Assembly: GCF_016583745.1 (NCBI RefSeq)
Contig: NZ_NRRQ01000004.1
Location: forward strand, 62,001-126,000
Direction of reading: 5' to 3'
DNA from: Chromatium okenii
GTDB taxonomy: Bacteria; Pseudomonadota; Gammaproteobacteria; Chromatiales; Chromatiaceae
DNA: 64,000 bases
Below, piece by piece: positions 38,832-47,652 of this stretch. The notes under the pieces were generated by a model, which was given only the letters and a program-made list of their open reading frames with translations, was not told the DNA's origin and searched no databases. How positions within the stretch are numbered: position 1 is the first letter of the stretch; each line of letters starts with the position of its first letter. The translations under genes were made by a program, and so were the position numbers.

Positions 38832-39908
38832 TTATGAATGTGCAAGTGTGGTTGCCGCTGGCGGCGACGCCACCGGATCAGAAAAACGATGTCGAATCTC
38901 CAAAATTTTAGGAATCAACCGCAAAAAAATCGCGGTCAAATTCGGATCAAAATGCACCCCGGCTTGTTCTTTAATAAACGCCAGCGCCACATCCACATCC
39001 CAGGCTTTTTTATAAGGACGCTCTGAAGTCAACGCATCAAAGACATCTGCAAGTGCCACAATGCGCCCCGATTCGGGAATTGCCGTGCCACTTAAACCCA
39101 AGGGATAACCAGTGCCATCCCATTTTTCGTGATGACTCAACGCAATTTCTCGCGCCATTTGTAATAATTCAGAACTGTCACCACTGAGAATATCACCGCC
39201 AATGGTGGCGTGCGTTTGCATTACTTGCCATTCTTCAGGCGTTAATTTACCCGGCTTTAATAAAATCCGATCTGGAATACCAATTTTACCCACATCGTGC
39301 ATGGGGCTTGCATGAAGCATCACATCACAGAGTTCTGTATTCCAGCCCAGATGTCGCGCTAATAATGCTGAACTATGACTCATCCGCAAAATATGTTGTC
39401 CAGTTTCATTATCACGATATTCGGCAGCGCGTCCCAATCGTTGCACGACTTGCAAGCGCGTTTCCCGAATTTGTTTCGTGCGTTCTTGCACAATCCGTTC
39501 TAAAACATCTTTTTGATCGTAAAGCATTCGATGCGCCAATTGCACATCCAACATATTGCGCACCCGCGCCACCACTTCGGCTTGATCGAATGGTTTACGA
39601 ATCACATCATGCGCACCTGCTTCTAATGCCCGCAACATTTCACCATGCCCGCGCCGTCCCGTGAGCATTAAAATCGGCGGTAATAACGGATCATGCAGCG
39701 CCTGAAGTTGTCCAATCACTTCAAAACCATTTAATTCTGGCATGTGAATATCTAACAGAATTAAATCAGTTGGCGTTTCTTGATACGCCGCGAGCACTTC
39801 GCAAGAATTCTGCAATAGCACCACATTGGCATACCCCGCTGCTTGCAATAAACGGCGCATTAAAATCAGGCTGGTGCGCTCATCATCAGCGACAAGAATT
39901 CGCGCCAT
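38832..39908 (-). CDS. RpfG-like response regulator with HD-GYP cyclic-di-GMP phosphodiesterase domain
   Basis: A 358-residue two-domain protein: receiver (about 1-120; ILVADDERT, LLDIHMPELNG, IRKPFDQ), a helical linker, then an HD-GYP domain (about 150-345) with HDVGKIGIPD, HHEKWDGTGYP and LADVFDALTSERPYKK. The complete HD and GYP motifs indicate activity against cyclic di-GMP. The ATG at 39908 starts the receiver; an upstream in-frame start at 39953 is less likely. It precedes the hybrid kinase gene in the same direction and is probably regulated by it. Confidence 0.93.
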   Translation of the reverse strand: MARILVADDERTSLILMRRLLQAAGYANVVLLQNSCEVLAAYQETPTDLILLDIHMPELNGFEVIGQLQALHDPLLPPILMLTGRRGHGEMLRALEAGAHDVIRKPFDQAEVVARVRNMLDVQLAHRMLYDQKDVLERIVQERTKQIRETRLQVVQRLGRAAEYRDNETGQHILRMSHSSALLARHLGWNTELCDVMLHASPMHDVGKIGIPDRILLKPGKLTPEEWQVMQTHATIGGDILSGDSSELLQMAREIALSHHEKWDGTGYPLGLSGTAIPESGRIVALADVFDALTSERPYKKAWDVDVALAFIKEQAGVHFDPNLTAIFLRLIPKILEIRHRFSDPVASPPAATTLAHS

Positions 39909-40137
39909 GCCACGATTGGTCTGATAATTTGAATGAAAGCTGAACATACGCAATCCACATCAAAGAAACATTAAAAACGGATTAAAGTGAAGAGTGAATC
40001 TAGGCAAAATATCAGTGTTCGTTTGAATGTTTCAGTTATCTACACTGATGTTCCAGTGACACGTCAATGCAATCACCTTGATGTTGGTGCGCGTTATTGA
40101 ATGTGTAACAGCATCACTCCTCACCTTGAATAAGTGG

Positions 40138-40983
40138 TTAATGATTTTCCCGTAATTGTGCCCGTCGCAACGCTTCATCACGGGCGTCGTTAATCTCGCG
40201 CAAAATGCTGTCAAGATCAGCACTGTGCTGTTGTTTTTTATAGTGACCCGTGAGCTGCGTTGTGGGCGTTAAATCGCCGTTTTGGTACAGATGCCAAAGT
40301 TCCTGCGCATAGTTGGTGGTGTGCAATTCTGGCGCAAATTGCCCAAAGTAAGTTGCAAGGTGCGTCACATCACGCGCCAAAAATTGTGCCGCATGATTAT
40401 TCGCAGCGGCATCAATCACCTGCGGCAAATCAATGATGACTGGCCCTTGCGCGTCAATGAGCACATTAAATTCCGATAAATCGCCATGTATCATGCCGTT
40501 GCATAACATGTTAATCACCTCCTGTATTAACTGGTGGTGATAACTTCGCGCCTGTTCTGGAGTTAAATCTAAATCACTTAAACGCGGCGCAACCTCACCT
40601 TCGGCATCAATAATTAATTCCATTAACAATACCCCGTCAATGAAATGATACGGCTGCGGCACTCGCACACCAATTGCAGTGAGTTGATATAACGCGGTGA
40701 CTTCCGCATTCTGCCAAACCTGTTCCTGTTCTTGGCGTCCATAGCGCGTCCCCTTTGCCATTGCGCGGGCTTGGCGACTATTGCGCACGGTGCGCCCTTC
40801 TCGATATAACACTTGATGATGAAATCCGCGTTTATTCACTTCTTTATACACCTTCGCGCAGCGGATCACGCCTTCAGATTGCACCACATAAACTGCGGCT
40901 TCTTTACCACTTTTTAAGGGTCGAATCACAGCATCAATCAAACCATCTTGCACCAAAGGCTCCAGCGTTTTAGGAATTTTCAT
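40138..40983 (-). CDS. RIO1-family serine/threonine protein kinase
   Basis: A 281-residue atypical kinase. A short N-terminal helical part is followed by the RIO core: GKEAAVYVV (flexible loop and ATP site), the invariant Lys in CAKVYK, catalytic loop HGDLSEFNVL and metal-binding IDLPQ in place of DFG. Bacterial RIO1-like proteins are common in Gammaproteobacteria but their targets are unknown. It is divergent from the bilin-reductase-like gene, with a 35-base gap. The 229-base stretch before the HD-GYP gene shows no other gene. Confidence 0.92.
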   Translation of the reverse strand: MKIPKTLEPLVQDGLIDAVIRPLKSGKEAAVYVVQSEGVIRCAKVYKEVNKRGFHHQVLYREGRTVRNSRQARAMAKGTRYGRQEQEQVWQNAEVTALYQLTAIGVRVPQPYHFIDGVLLMELIIDAEGEVAPRLSDLDLTPEQARSYHHQLIQEVINMLCNGMIHGDLSEFNVLIDAQGPVIIDLPQVIDAAANNHAAQFLARDVTHLATYFGQFAPELHTTNYAQELWHLYQNGDLTPTTQLTGHYKKQQHSADLDSILREINDARDEALRRAQLRENH

Positions 40984-41018
40984 AATGACCTATCGTGAGA
41001 ACGTTGCGAAATGAAACC

Positions 41019-42086
41019 ATGATGCTACAGCGCGGTAGTCATAACCATGTGGGCAGTTATCTGCGCTATCAATACTTTGCCAAGTTGCAAGCGTATCGTT
41101 ATAGTTGTGTCACTGTTAAAGATACGGATGTATTGTTAATGACTCAAGCGCAGCTCCCACAAGATCAATCAGCCTATTGGGATCGGTTAGAAGCCATTTT
41201 TTTTGCACATTTACCAGAATGTTTAGAGCGCGATGAATTCACTGAATACTATAGTCAACAGCACAATGCGCACCATTGCGTGCGGGCACGGTCGCGCATC
41301 TATCACGGTGAAAAACTTGATCGGGTGATGGTGCATCAATACACGCTGAAAGCAGGACGCGGTGGTTTAGTGATCTTTGGCTATCCGCGTCTTGAATACG
41401 CCATCCCCGCATTTTTATTGCATATTGGCGGAATGCCACCAAGTCGCACCTTATTGATTTTAGATTTAGCGCCAATTAGTCCAGAATTAGAAATGACGCC
41501 GTTTCAAAACACTGCTGATCAGCAACGCGCTGCATTATCATTACCGGCGACAACGGTAGAATGGTTGTCTGCTGTTACCTCGCCGCATTTGCTGTATTGC
41601 CCATTGCAGCCATTAGTACTGGAGCACTTTTTATTGAGCTTTACTGCAATTGTGGACACTTGGCGAACCTACATTGATGCTGCGCCGCGCAATGATGATC
41701 CGGTCGCCATTCAGCAGCGTAGTGCCGCAACGTTAGAATTAAAGCGCGTGCTCTTGCGTAATGATCCTGCTTTTCCCGTCTTCACTCGTGCTTTTGGGCA
41801 AAAGATGTCAGATGTGTTTGCAGAAGCAGCATTTGGTGGTACGCCCGCAGTCTCTATTGCAGAAGCGGTAGAACCGTTGCCAATTCCGGGCAGTTGGGTG
41901 AATAAAAAGTTAGGCGTTCATTGGAATGCAGATGCGCAAGAACGGGTACATGAAGCACCGGCATTTTTGCGTCCTATCATTCGCCGTATTATTGAAAAAG
42001 AAGCGGTAAAAGAAGAAATCAATTTGGTTACAGTTGAACTTGTATTGCGCTGCGAGAAAAAATATCGCAGCGGAATGGAGTTGTAA
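41019..42086 (+). CDS. Bilin-reductase-like (FDBR) domain fused to PCP_red domain
   Basis: A 355-residue protein I read as two modules. Residues about 1-275 match the pattern of ferredoxin-dependent bilin reductases: YPRLEYAIPAFLLHIGG corresponds to the PcyA PDPRYALPMFGCDLVAG strand, ILDLAPIS to the next strand, and PVFTRAFGQKMSDVFAEAAF to the C-terminal helix. The last about 50 residues (VHWNADAQERVHEAPAFLRPIIRR...) match the PCP_red domain found at the end of protochlorophyllide reductase subunits. By-eye alignment puts Gln and His where PcyA has its catalytic Glu76 and Asp105. The start could also be GTG at 40995. No haem oxygenase or phytochrome gene is nearby, so function is unknown. Confidence 0.65.
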   Translation: MMLQRGSHNHVGSYLRYQYFAKLQAYRYSCVTVKDTDVLLMTQAQLPQDQSAYWDRLEAIFFAHLPECLERDEFTEYYSQQHNAHHCVRARSRIYHGEKLDRVMVHQYTLKAGRGGLVIFGYPRLEYAIPAFLLHIGGMPPSRTLLILDLAPISPELEMTPFQNTADQQRAALSLPATTVEWLSAVTSPHLLYCPLQPLVLEHFLLSFTAIVDTWRTYIDAAPRNDDPVAIQQRSAATLELKRVLLRNDPAFPVFTRAFGQKMSDVFAEAAFGGTPAVSIAEAVEPLPIPGSWVNKKLGVHWNADAQERVHEAPAFLRPIIRRIIEKEAVKEEINLVTVELVLRCEKKYRSGMEL

Positions 42087-42109
42087 CGAATATCTGGCTG
42101 GCGTCGCAG

Positions 42110-42913
42110 TTAATGGGGAAAAAATAACCGCGCCAGCTCCGTACCGGGGTCAGCAGTACGCATGAATGCTTCTCCAACTAAAAACGCATTCACTTGGTTA
42201 GCACGCATTAACGCAACATCTTCTCGCGTGACAATGCCGCTTTCTGTAACCAAGAGACGCGCTGCGGGAATGGCTGGTAATAAGGCGACGGTGGTCATTA
42301 AATCCACCGCAAAGGTGCGTAAATTGCGATTGTTAATTCCAATGAGCCGCCCCGGTATTGCCAGCGCCCGCGCTAATTCAGCGCCATCATGCACTTCAAT
42401 CAATACGTCCAAGTTTAATTCCAGCGCCAGCGCATTGAGTTCGGCTAATTGCGCATCATCCAGCGCGGCGGCAATGAGCAAAATACAATCGGCACCCATT
42501 GCGCGGGCTTCGTAAATTTGATACGGATCAATGATAAAATCTTTGCGAATAACCGGCAATGTGCAGGCTGCTCGTGCTGCTTGTAAATACGCATCGCTGC
42601 CTTGAAAAAAATCAATATCAGTTAATACTGATAAACAGGTTGCGCCGCCTTGCGCATAGCTGGCGGCAATGGCGGCGGGATCAAAGTTTTCACAAATCAA
42701 TCCTTTACTCGGACTGGCTTTTTTAATCTCCGCAATCACCGCCGGCATTCCCGCAGCAATTGTGGTTGCCAGCGCGTCGGCAAAACCACGCGGGGCAGCG
42801 ACCGCAGCCGCTTGTGAGCGCAGTGCGGTCAGCGGGAGGCGAGTTTGGCGCTCGCGCACTTCTTCCGCTTTGCGCCGCAGGATTTTTTGCAAAATATCAG
42901 GCTTATCAGTCAT
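42110..42913 (-). CDS. trpC: Indole-3-glycerol-phosphate synthase
   Basis: Catalyses ring closure of carboxyphenylaminodeoxyribulose phosphate in tryptophan synthesis. The 267-residue TIM barrel starts [13 protein letters not shown] and shows [15 protein letters not shown] (catalytic Lys), [30 protein letters not shown] and LVTESGI. Not fused to trpF, which lies 18 kb away. It is the last gene of a trpGDC unit; a GTTGTCA repeat separates it from trpD. Confidence 0.96.
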   Translation of the reverse strand: MTDKPDILQKILRRKAEEVRERQTRLPLTALRSQAAAVAAPRGFADALATTIAAGMPAVIAEIKKASPSKGLICENFDPAAIAASYAQGGATCLSVLTDIDFFQGSDAYLQAARAACTLPVIRKDFIIDPYQIYEARAMGADCILLIAAALDDAQLAELNALALELNLDVLIEVHDGAELARALAIPGRLIGINNRNLRTFAVDLMTTVALLPAIPAARLLVTESGIVTREDVALMRANQVNAFLVGEAFMRTADPGTELARLFFPH

Positions 42914-42916
42914 TTG

Positions 42917-42947
42917 AGTTGTCAGTTGTCAGTTGTCAATTGTCAGT
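42917..42947. repeat. GTTGTCA tandem heptamers reaching into the trpD end
   Basis: Four tandem seven-base units (GTTGTCA x3 then ATTGTCA) fill the gap between trpD and trpC. On the minus strand the repeat encodes the last residues of TrpD (Thr-Asp-Asn) and its TGA stop. Confidence 0.8.
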
Positions 42948-43964
42948 GAAGCTGGCGGTGAGCGCGATCAGGCGTTCCAACCGCTGGGCTGCTTCACCGT
43001 TGCTTAACACGGTCGCCGCTTGCGCAACGCCAGCCGCGAGGCTGTCAGCGATGCCCGCTGCGTAAATCGCCGCTCCCGCGTTGAGTTGCACGATGTCTCG
43101 CGCCGCACCCGCTTGTCCGGCGAGGACGCCGCGCAACATGGTCAAACTTTCCGCCGGGTCGTTGACGCGAATTGCGGCGAGATCGGCGCGAGTCAAACCG
43201 AAATCTTCCGGCTGGATGCTGTAGCAATGAATCATGCCGTCGCGTAATTCGGCGATGTCGGTCGGTGCGCCAATGCTGATTTCATCTAAGCCGTCGCGGG
43301 CGTTGACCACCAGCACATGACGGCTGCCGAGCCGTTGCAACACTTCCGCGAGTGGTTCGAGCAGGGCGGGACTGAAGACGCCGAGCACTTGATTGGGCAC
43401 TCGCGCTGGATTGGTGAGCGGGCCGAGAATGTTAAATAAGGTACGCACGCCCAATTCCCGGCGCGGCCCGATGGCGTGTTTCATCGCGCCATGATGTCCG
43501 GGTGCAAACATGAATCCCACGCCCAGCTCGCGGACGCAGCGCACCACTTGCGCCGGCGTTAAATACAGCCGCACTCCAGCCGCTTCCAACACGTCAGCCG
43601 CGCCCGATTTGCTCGACACCGAGCGGTTGCCGTGTTTGGCGACCTGACAGCCAGCGGCAGCGGCAACGAAGATGCTGGCGGTGGACACGTTGAAAGTGCC
43701 GGAGGCATCACCGCCGGTGCCGACGATGTCCACCGTGTGCGCCAGCCCAGTTAAATCAACGCCCGTCGCCAATTCGCGCATCACGCCCGCAGCGGCGGTG
43801 ATTTCGGTGACGGTTTCACCTTTCATCCGCAGCGCCACCAACAGCGCCGCAATTTGTGCCGAGGTCGCGCCGCCGGTCATCACCGCCCGCATCACGGCGG
43901 TCATGTCGTCCTCGCTGAGGTCGTGGCGCTCCACGCACCGCGCAATTGCATCTTTAATGTTCAT
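42936..43964 (-). CDS. trpD: Anthranilate phosphoribosyltransferase
   Basis: Transfers phosphoribose from PRPP to anthranilate. The 342-residue protein has the PRPP-binding [15 protein letters not shown] motif, [19 protein letters not shown], and the late [10 protein letters not shown] segment. It is separate from the glutamine amidotransferase gene, as in Pseudomonas-type organisation. Its start directly follows the trpG stop. Its final three codons and stop come from a heptamer repeat, so its C-terminus has probably been changed by repeat insertion or expansion. Confidence 0.96.
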   Translation of the reverse strand: MNIKDAIARCVERHDLSEDDMTAVMRAVMTGGATSAQIAALLVALRMKGETVTEITAAAGVMRELATGVDLTGLAHTVDIVGTGGDASGTFNVSTASIFVAAAAGCQVAKHGNRSVSSKSGAADVLEAAGVRLYLTPAQVVRCVRELGVGFMFAPGHHGAMKHAIGPRRELGVRTLFNILGPLTNPARVPNQVLGVFSPALLEPLAEVLQRLGSRHVLVVNARDGLDEISIGAPTDIAELRDGMIHCYSIQPEDFGLTRADLAAIRVNDPAESLTMLRGVLAGQAGAARDIVQLNAGAAIYAAGIADSLAAGVAQAATVLSNGEAAQRLERLIALTASFTDN

Positions 43965-44549
43965 TTAACAGCTCGTCGTCAGAAAATTGCGCAACAAGTC
44001 GTGACCGTGTTCCGTCAAGATTGATTCGGGATGAAATTGCACGCCTTGAATCGGCAGCTCCCGATGCCGCACGCCCATGATCGCCTCGCGGCTGCCGTCG
44101 GGATGTTGCGTCCACGCGGTGACTTCGAGGCAGTCGGGCAAGGTCTCCGGCGCAATCACCAGCGAGTGATAACGGGTGGCTGCAAAAGGCGATTTCAACC
44201 CCTGAAAAACGCCACCATCCGCGTGATACACCGGCGAAGTTTTACCGTGCATCACCGTCGGAGCGCGGACGATCTGTCCACCAAACGCCTGCCCGATGGA
44301 CTGATGACCGAGACACACGCCCAAAATCGGCACCTTGCCCGCTAAAGCGAGAATCAGCGGCACCGAAATGCCCGCTTCATTCGGCGTACACGGCCCGGGT
44401 GAAATCACCACCCGTTCCGGTTGCAGCGCCAGCACCTGCGCCACCGTCAATTCATCATTGCGCACCACCCGCACCTCAGCGCCCAATTCGCCGCAGTACT
44501 GCACAAGGTTGTAGGTAAAAGAATCATAGTTATCAAGCATTAACAGCAT
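43965..44549 (-). CDS. trpG: Anthranilate synthase component II (glutamine amidotransferase)
   Basis: The 194-residue class I amidotransferase subunit that supplies ammonia to TrpE. Motifs: [28 protein letters not shown], catalytic Cys in [11 protein letters not shown] and the His/Glu in [14 protein letters not shown]. Start is ATG 44549, or ATG 44540 three codons later; the longer open frame is not supported. trpE is not in the window. It heads trpGDC and diverges from cinA. Confidence 0.95.
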   Translation of the reverse strand: MLLMLDNYDSFTYNLVQYCGELGAEVRVVRNDELTVAQVLALQPERVVISPGPCTPNEAGISVPLILALAGKVPILGVCLGHQSIGQAFGGQIVRAPTVMHGKTSPVYHADGGVFQGLKSPFAATRYHSLVIAPETLPDCLEVTAWTQHPDGSREAIMGVRHRELPIQGVQFHPESILTEHGHDLLRNFLTTSC

Positions 44550-44617
44550 GGCGCGGCTCGTCTCGAGTTGACCGGCGTGATAAAATATGCCCAATGTTAG
44601 CGCACCGCCCCGGTTTG

Positions 44618-44634
44618 AGTTGACAGTTGTCAGT
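44618..44634. repeat. GTTGTCA-family short repeat
   Basis: GTTGACAGTTGTCAGTC lies in the 147-base gap between the divergent trpG and cinA genes. ACAGTTGT can form a small self-complementary core. Confidence 0.5.
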
Positions 44635-44696
44635 CGGCACCTGTCTGGCATCAAGAGCGCGGCGTTTGTTTTCAACCAGCACCTGCTCATTCATTT

Positions 44697-45182
44697 ATGG
44701 ATCAATCCATCCTCAATGTTCATGCCAGCCACATCGGGACACTTTTGCAACAACGCAGACAGCGGTTAGTGACGGCAGAATCCTGCACCGGCGGCTGGGT
44801 CGCCAAACTCATCACCGACATCGCCGGCAGCAGCGCGTGGTTTGAACGTGGTTTTGTGACCTACAGCAACGCCGCCAAACAAGACCTGCTCGGCGTTGCG
44901 CCGACGGTATTGGCGACGCACGGCGCAGTCAGTGACGCGGTGGTGCAGGCGATGGTGCGCGGGGCGCTGGCGCACAGTGTGGCGGACATTGCGCTGGCAA
45001 TTACTGGAATCGCCGGACCGGACGGCGGCTCGGTAGATAAGCCAGTCGGCACCGTGTGGATTGGCTGGGGATTAGCGGACGGGCGCATCAGCAGTCAGCG
45101 GTTTCAATTCAACGGCGACCGCGAGGCAATTCGTTATCAAGCCGCAACAACCGCATTAAGTGAATTGCTGGCGCTGTTGTGA
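44697..45182 (+). CDS. CinA C-terminal domain amidohydrolase (PncC-like)
   Basis: A 161-residue stand-alone CinA C-terminal domain. PncC-type enzymes deamidate nicotinamide mononucleotide to nicotinate mononucleotide in NAD recycling. Diagnostic stretches are LVTAESCTGGWVAKLITDIAGSS, the GVAPTVLATHGAVSD segment and the loop AITGIAGPDGGSVDKPVGTVWIG. The N-terminal MoCF-like half of full CinA is missing, as is usual in this group. In many Proteobacteria it precedes recA; here a DUF2442 gene follows. Confidence 0.93.
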   Translation: MDQSILNVHASHIGTLLQQRRQRLVTAESCTGGWVAKLITDIAGSSAWFERGFVTYSNAAKQDLLGVAPTVLATHGAVSDAVVQAMVRGALAHSVADIALAITGIAGPDGGSVDKPVGTVWIGWGLADGRISSQRFQFNGDREAIRYQAATTALSELLALL

Positions 45183-45227
45183 ACAATAGAAAATTATTGT
45201 CAAAAATTAAACCGTTAGAGTAACAGC

Positions 45228-45470
45228 ATGTTTATTCACGTCACGAGCGCACAATACCTCAAAGATTACAAAATATGGCTCTCTTTTAGCGATGGAGCAC
45301 AGGGTGAGATTGATCTATCTTCCGAACTGTTTGGCGAAGTGTTTGAGCCACTAAAAGAGATCAAATTTTTCAAATCGTTTGAACTGGAAGGTCACACAAT
45401 TTCTTGGAATAACGGTGCTGATTTTGCGCCCGAGTTTCTTCGTGAGCAGATTATGACTGAAACTAAATGA
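45228..45470 (+). CDS. DUF2442 domain small protein
   Basis: An 80-residue protein that matches the DUF2442 pattern: VTSAQYLKDYKIWLSFSDGAQGEIDLS, then a variable loop, and ISWNNGADFAPEFLRE. DUF2442 proteins are often encoded beside DUF4160 genes or type II toxin-antitoxin-like pairs, but no partner is present here. It begins with ATG 46 bases after cinA and ends before a strong terminator. Function unknown. Confidence 0.85.
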   Translation: MFIHVTSAQYLKDYKIWLSFSDGAQGEIDLSSELFGEVFEPLKEIKFFKSFELEGHTISWNNGADFAPEFLREQIMTETK

Positions 45471-45473
45471 CTG

Positions 45474-45505
45474 AAAACCGCCGTTACACGATCACGGCGG
45501 TTTTT
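45474..45505 (+). terminator. Rho-independent terminator between DUF2442 gene and draT
   Basis: An 11-base stem (AAAACCGCCGT with ACGGCGGTTTT) with a nine-base loop is followed by T residues. It lies four bases after the DUF2442 stop and can also serve the convergent draT transcript. Confidence 0.88.
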
Positions 45506-45566
45506 ATACTACATTACAACGTAAAAGCGAGTGAAAAACCACAACAAACATCACTAAACACCCTGC

Positions 45567-46448
45567 TCAAATCGTGCTAATGTTCACCTCATATACCCCG
45601 CCAATCACCACATATTCATCTTCACCCCGCAATAACCCCGGCAGCAAACGGTTATAAAAAAAGATTTTCGCTAACGGCACCGCGACTGTCAGAATGTAAT
45701 CGCCAAACTCATCTGCACGGTCGCGCTGGCTTGTAAAGCTATTGAGATTATTAAATAACACGCACTGCAATTCTGTATCGCAACGCTCCTGCAATTCATG
45801 CTCATCAATGCGATTGATGCCGCGATGCAAGGTCAAATGCGTTTGCGATGAAAATTCTAAATTCAGTTCATATTGGCAATAGGTGTAAAGCAAATCAAGC
45901 TGCGATTCCAGCGCGTTGGTTGCGTATAAACCCCGCGAGCCTTCACTGAGATAACGCTGATACGTTTCGCTATTGCGATCTGCCAACGAACCGGCATGAT
46001 GCCGCGCCAACAATCCAAATCGACTCTCCACCCAGCGTTTTAATACTGCCCCTTCGCGCCCATCCGCATCGAACGACCAACCGCGCACCTGCCGTAAATA
46101 ATTGGCATTGGCGCGAGCTTTACGCCCCCGCCCCGGCATCAATCCCGCTTCATCCAATTCATCTAATAAAAAGTTCACCGTCATATAATCTTGAAAGCGT
46201 TGAGCGCGTTCTTGATGCGTCGGAAAAGTCGCTAAAGTCCGAAATAAATCTGCATGTAAATGTGCAATTCCATCTAATTCTAATGGCACCGGATGGCGTT
46301 GATACGTCAAGCTGCCCAGAATAATTGCGGGCAAATTGCAGCGATTGACTGATAACCGCGCCCGCGCCGGCAGCGTGGGCGGTTTTGCTGCACTCGGCGG
46401 CGCGGCAACGGTGCGGTCTGATTGTTCGATTTGTCGGTTGCGATCCAT
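45567..46448 (-). CDS. draT: NAD+-dinitrogen-reductase ADP-D-ribosyltransferase
   Basis: DraT switches nitrogenase off in response to ammonium or energy loss by ADP-ribosylating a NifH arginine. The 293-residue protein has the family core: RCNLPAIILGSLTYQRHPVPLELDG, HADLFRTLATFPTHQERAQRFQDYM, the ADP-ribosyltransferase LTLHRGIN (Arg), NLNSFTSQRDRADEFGDYI (STS-like) and GEDEYVVIGG (catalytic Glu). It is divergent from nifH. The activating glycohydrolase gene draG, often adjacent, is not in the window. The N-terminus (about 30 residues) is low in conservation. Confidence 0.93.
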   Translation of the reverse strand: MDRNRQIEQSDRTVAAPPSAAKPPTLPARARLSVNRCNLPAIILGSLTYQRHPVPLELDGIAHLHADLFRTLATFPTHQERAQRFQDYMTVNFLLDELDEAGLMPGRGRKARANANYLRQVRGWSFDADGREGAVLKRWVESRFGLLARHHAGSLADRNSETYQRYLSEGSRGLYATNALESQLDLLYTYCQYELNLEFSSQTHLTLHRGINRIDEHELQERCDTELQCVLFNNLNSFTSQRDRADEFGDYILTVAVPLAKIFFYNRLLPGLLRGEDEYVVIGGVYEVNISTI

Positions 46449-46462
46449 ACGGCGATCTACTT

Positions 46463-46478
46463 TGTCGGAGATGTCACC
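46463..46478 (+). promoter_or_regulatory. Possible imperfect NifA-binding site
   Basis: TGT-N10-ACC, one base off the TGT-N10-ACA NifA consensus, lies about 83 bases upstream of the sigma-54 promoter of nifH, a suitable distance. No perfect site was found in the draT-nifH gap. Confidence 0.3.
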
Positions 46479-46545
46479 AGCGCATAACTGCCTGTTGCTT
46501 GAAATAAACGATAGTAAATCAAGTGGTTAAGCGTTATTTGCGAGT

Positions 46546-46560
46546 TGGCATCAGGTTTGC
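46546..46560 (+). promoter_or_regulatory. Sigma-54 promoter of nifHDKTY
   Basis: TGGCATCAGGTTTGC matches the -24/-12 consensus TGGCAC-N5-TTGC with one difference, and the GG and GC dinucleotides have the correct spacing. It lies about 68 bases before the nifH start, in the draT-nifH intergenic region. Such promoters need RpoN and, for nif genes, NifA. Confidence 0.82.
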
Positions 46561-46615
46561 TTTATCACTGTCGAACGGCAACGTCATCAACCCTTACGAC
46601 AGCAGTGATTTTTAG

Positions 46616-47509
<894 letters not shown>

Positions 47510-47561
47510 ATCACCGCGTTGTCAGCACTCAATTGACTGTGAATAAAAACCTCAATTTGAA

Positions 47562-47602
47562 TTCTGACAACTGCGAACTGCCAACTTGAATCCTGATAAC
47601 TG
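47562..47602. repeat. GTTGTCA-family repeat between nifH and nifD
   Basis: CTGACAACTG, GAACTGCCAACTTG and CTGATAACTG-type units lie in the 143-base nifH-nifD gap, before the nifD leader hairpin. They are degenerate copies of the same heptamer. Confidence 0.55.
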
Positions 47603-47618
47603 AAGTCACGCCGGGTGT

Positions 47619-47643
47619 CCGCAGATTAGCGGCACGGCAGGAG
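47619..47643 (+). promoter_or_regulatory. Shared leader element with ribosome-binding site, nifD copy
   Basis: The block ATTAGCGGCACGGCAGGAG sits just upstream of nifD. CCGC at 47619-47622 can pair with GCGG at 47629-47632 to give a small hairpin just before the AGGAG. A near-identical block (two differences in 19 bases) precedes nifK. Confidence 0.55.
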
Positions 47644-47652
47644 TGAAGCGCA

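Noticed and set aside
42917-42947. CRISPR-like array from tandem heptamers
   Set aside because: The units are 7 bases with no spacers, and there are no cas genes.
46463-46478. Confident NifA upstream activating sequence
   Set aside because: The match is TGT-N10-ACC, not TGT-N10-ACA, so it is listed only as a weak candidate.
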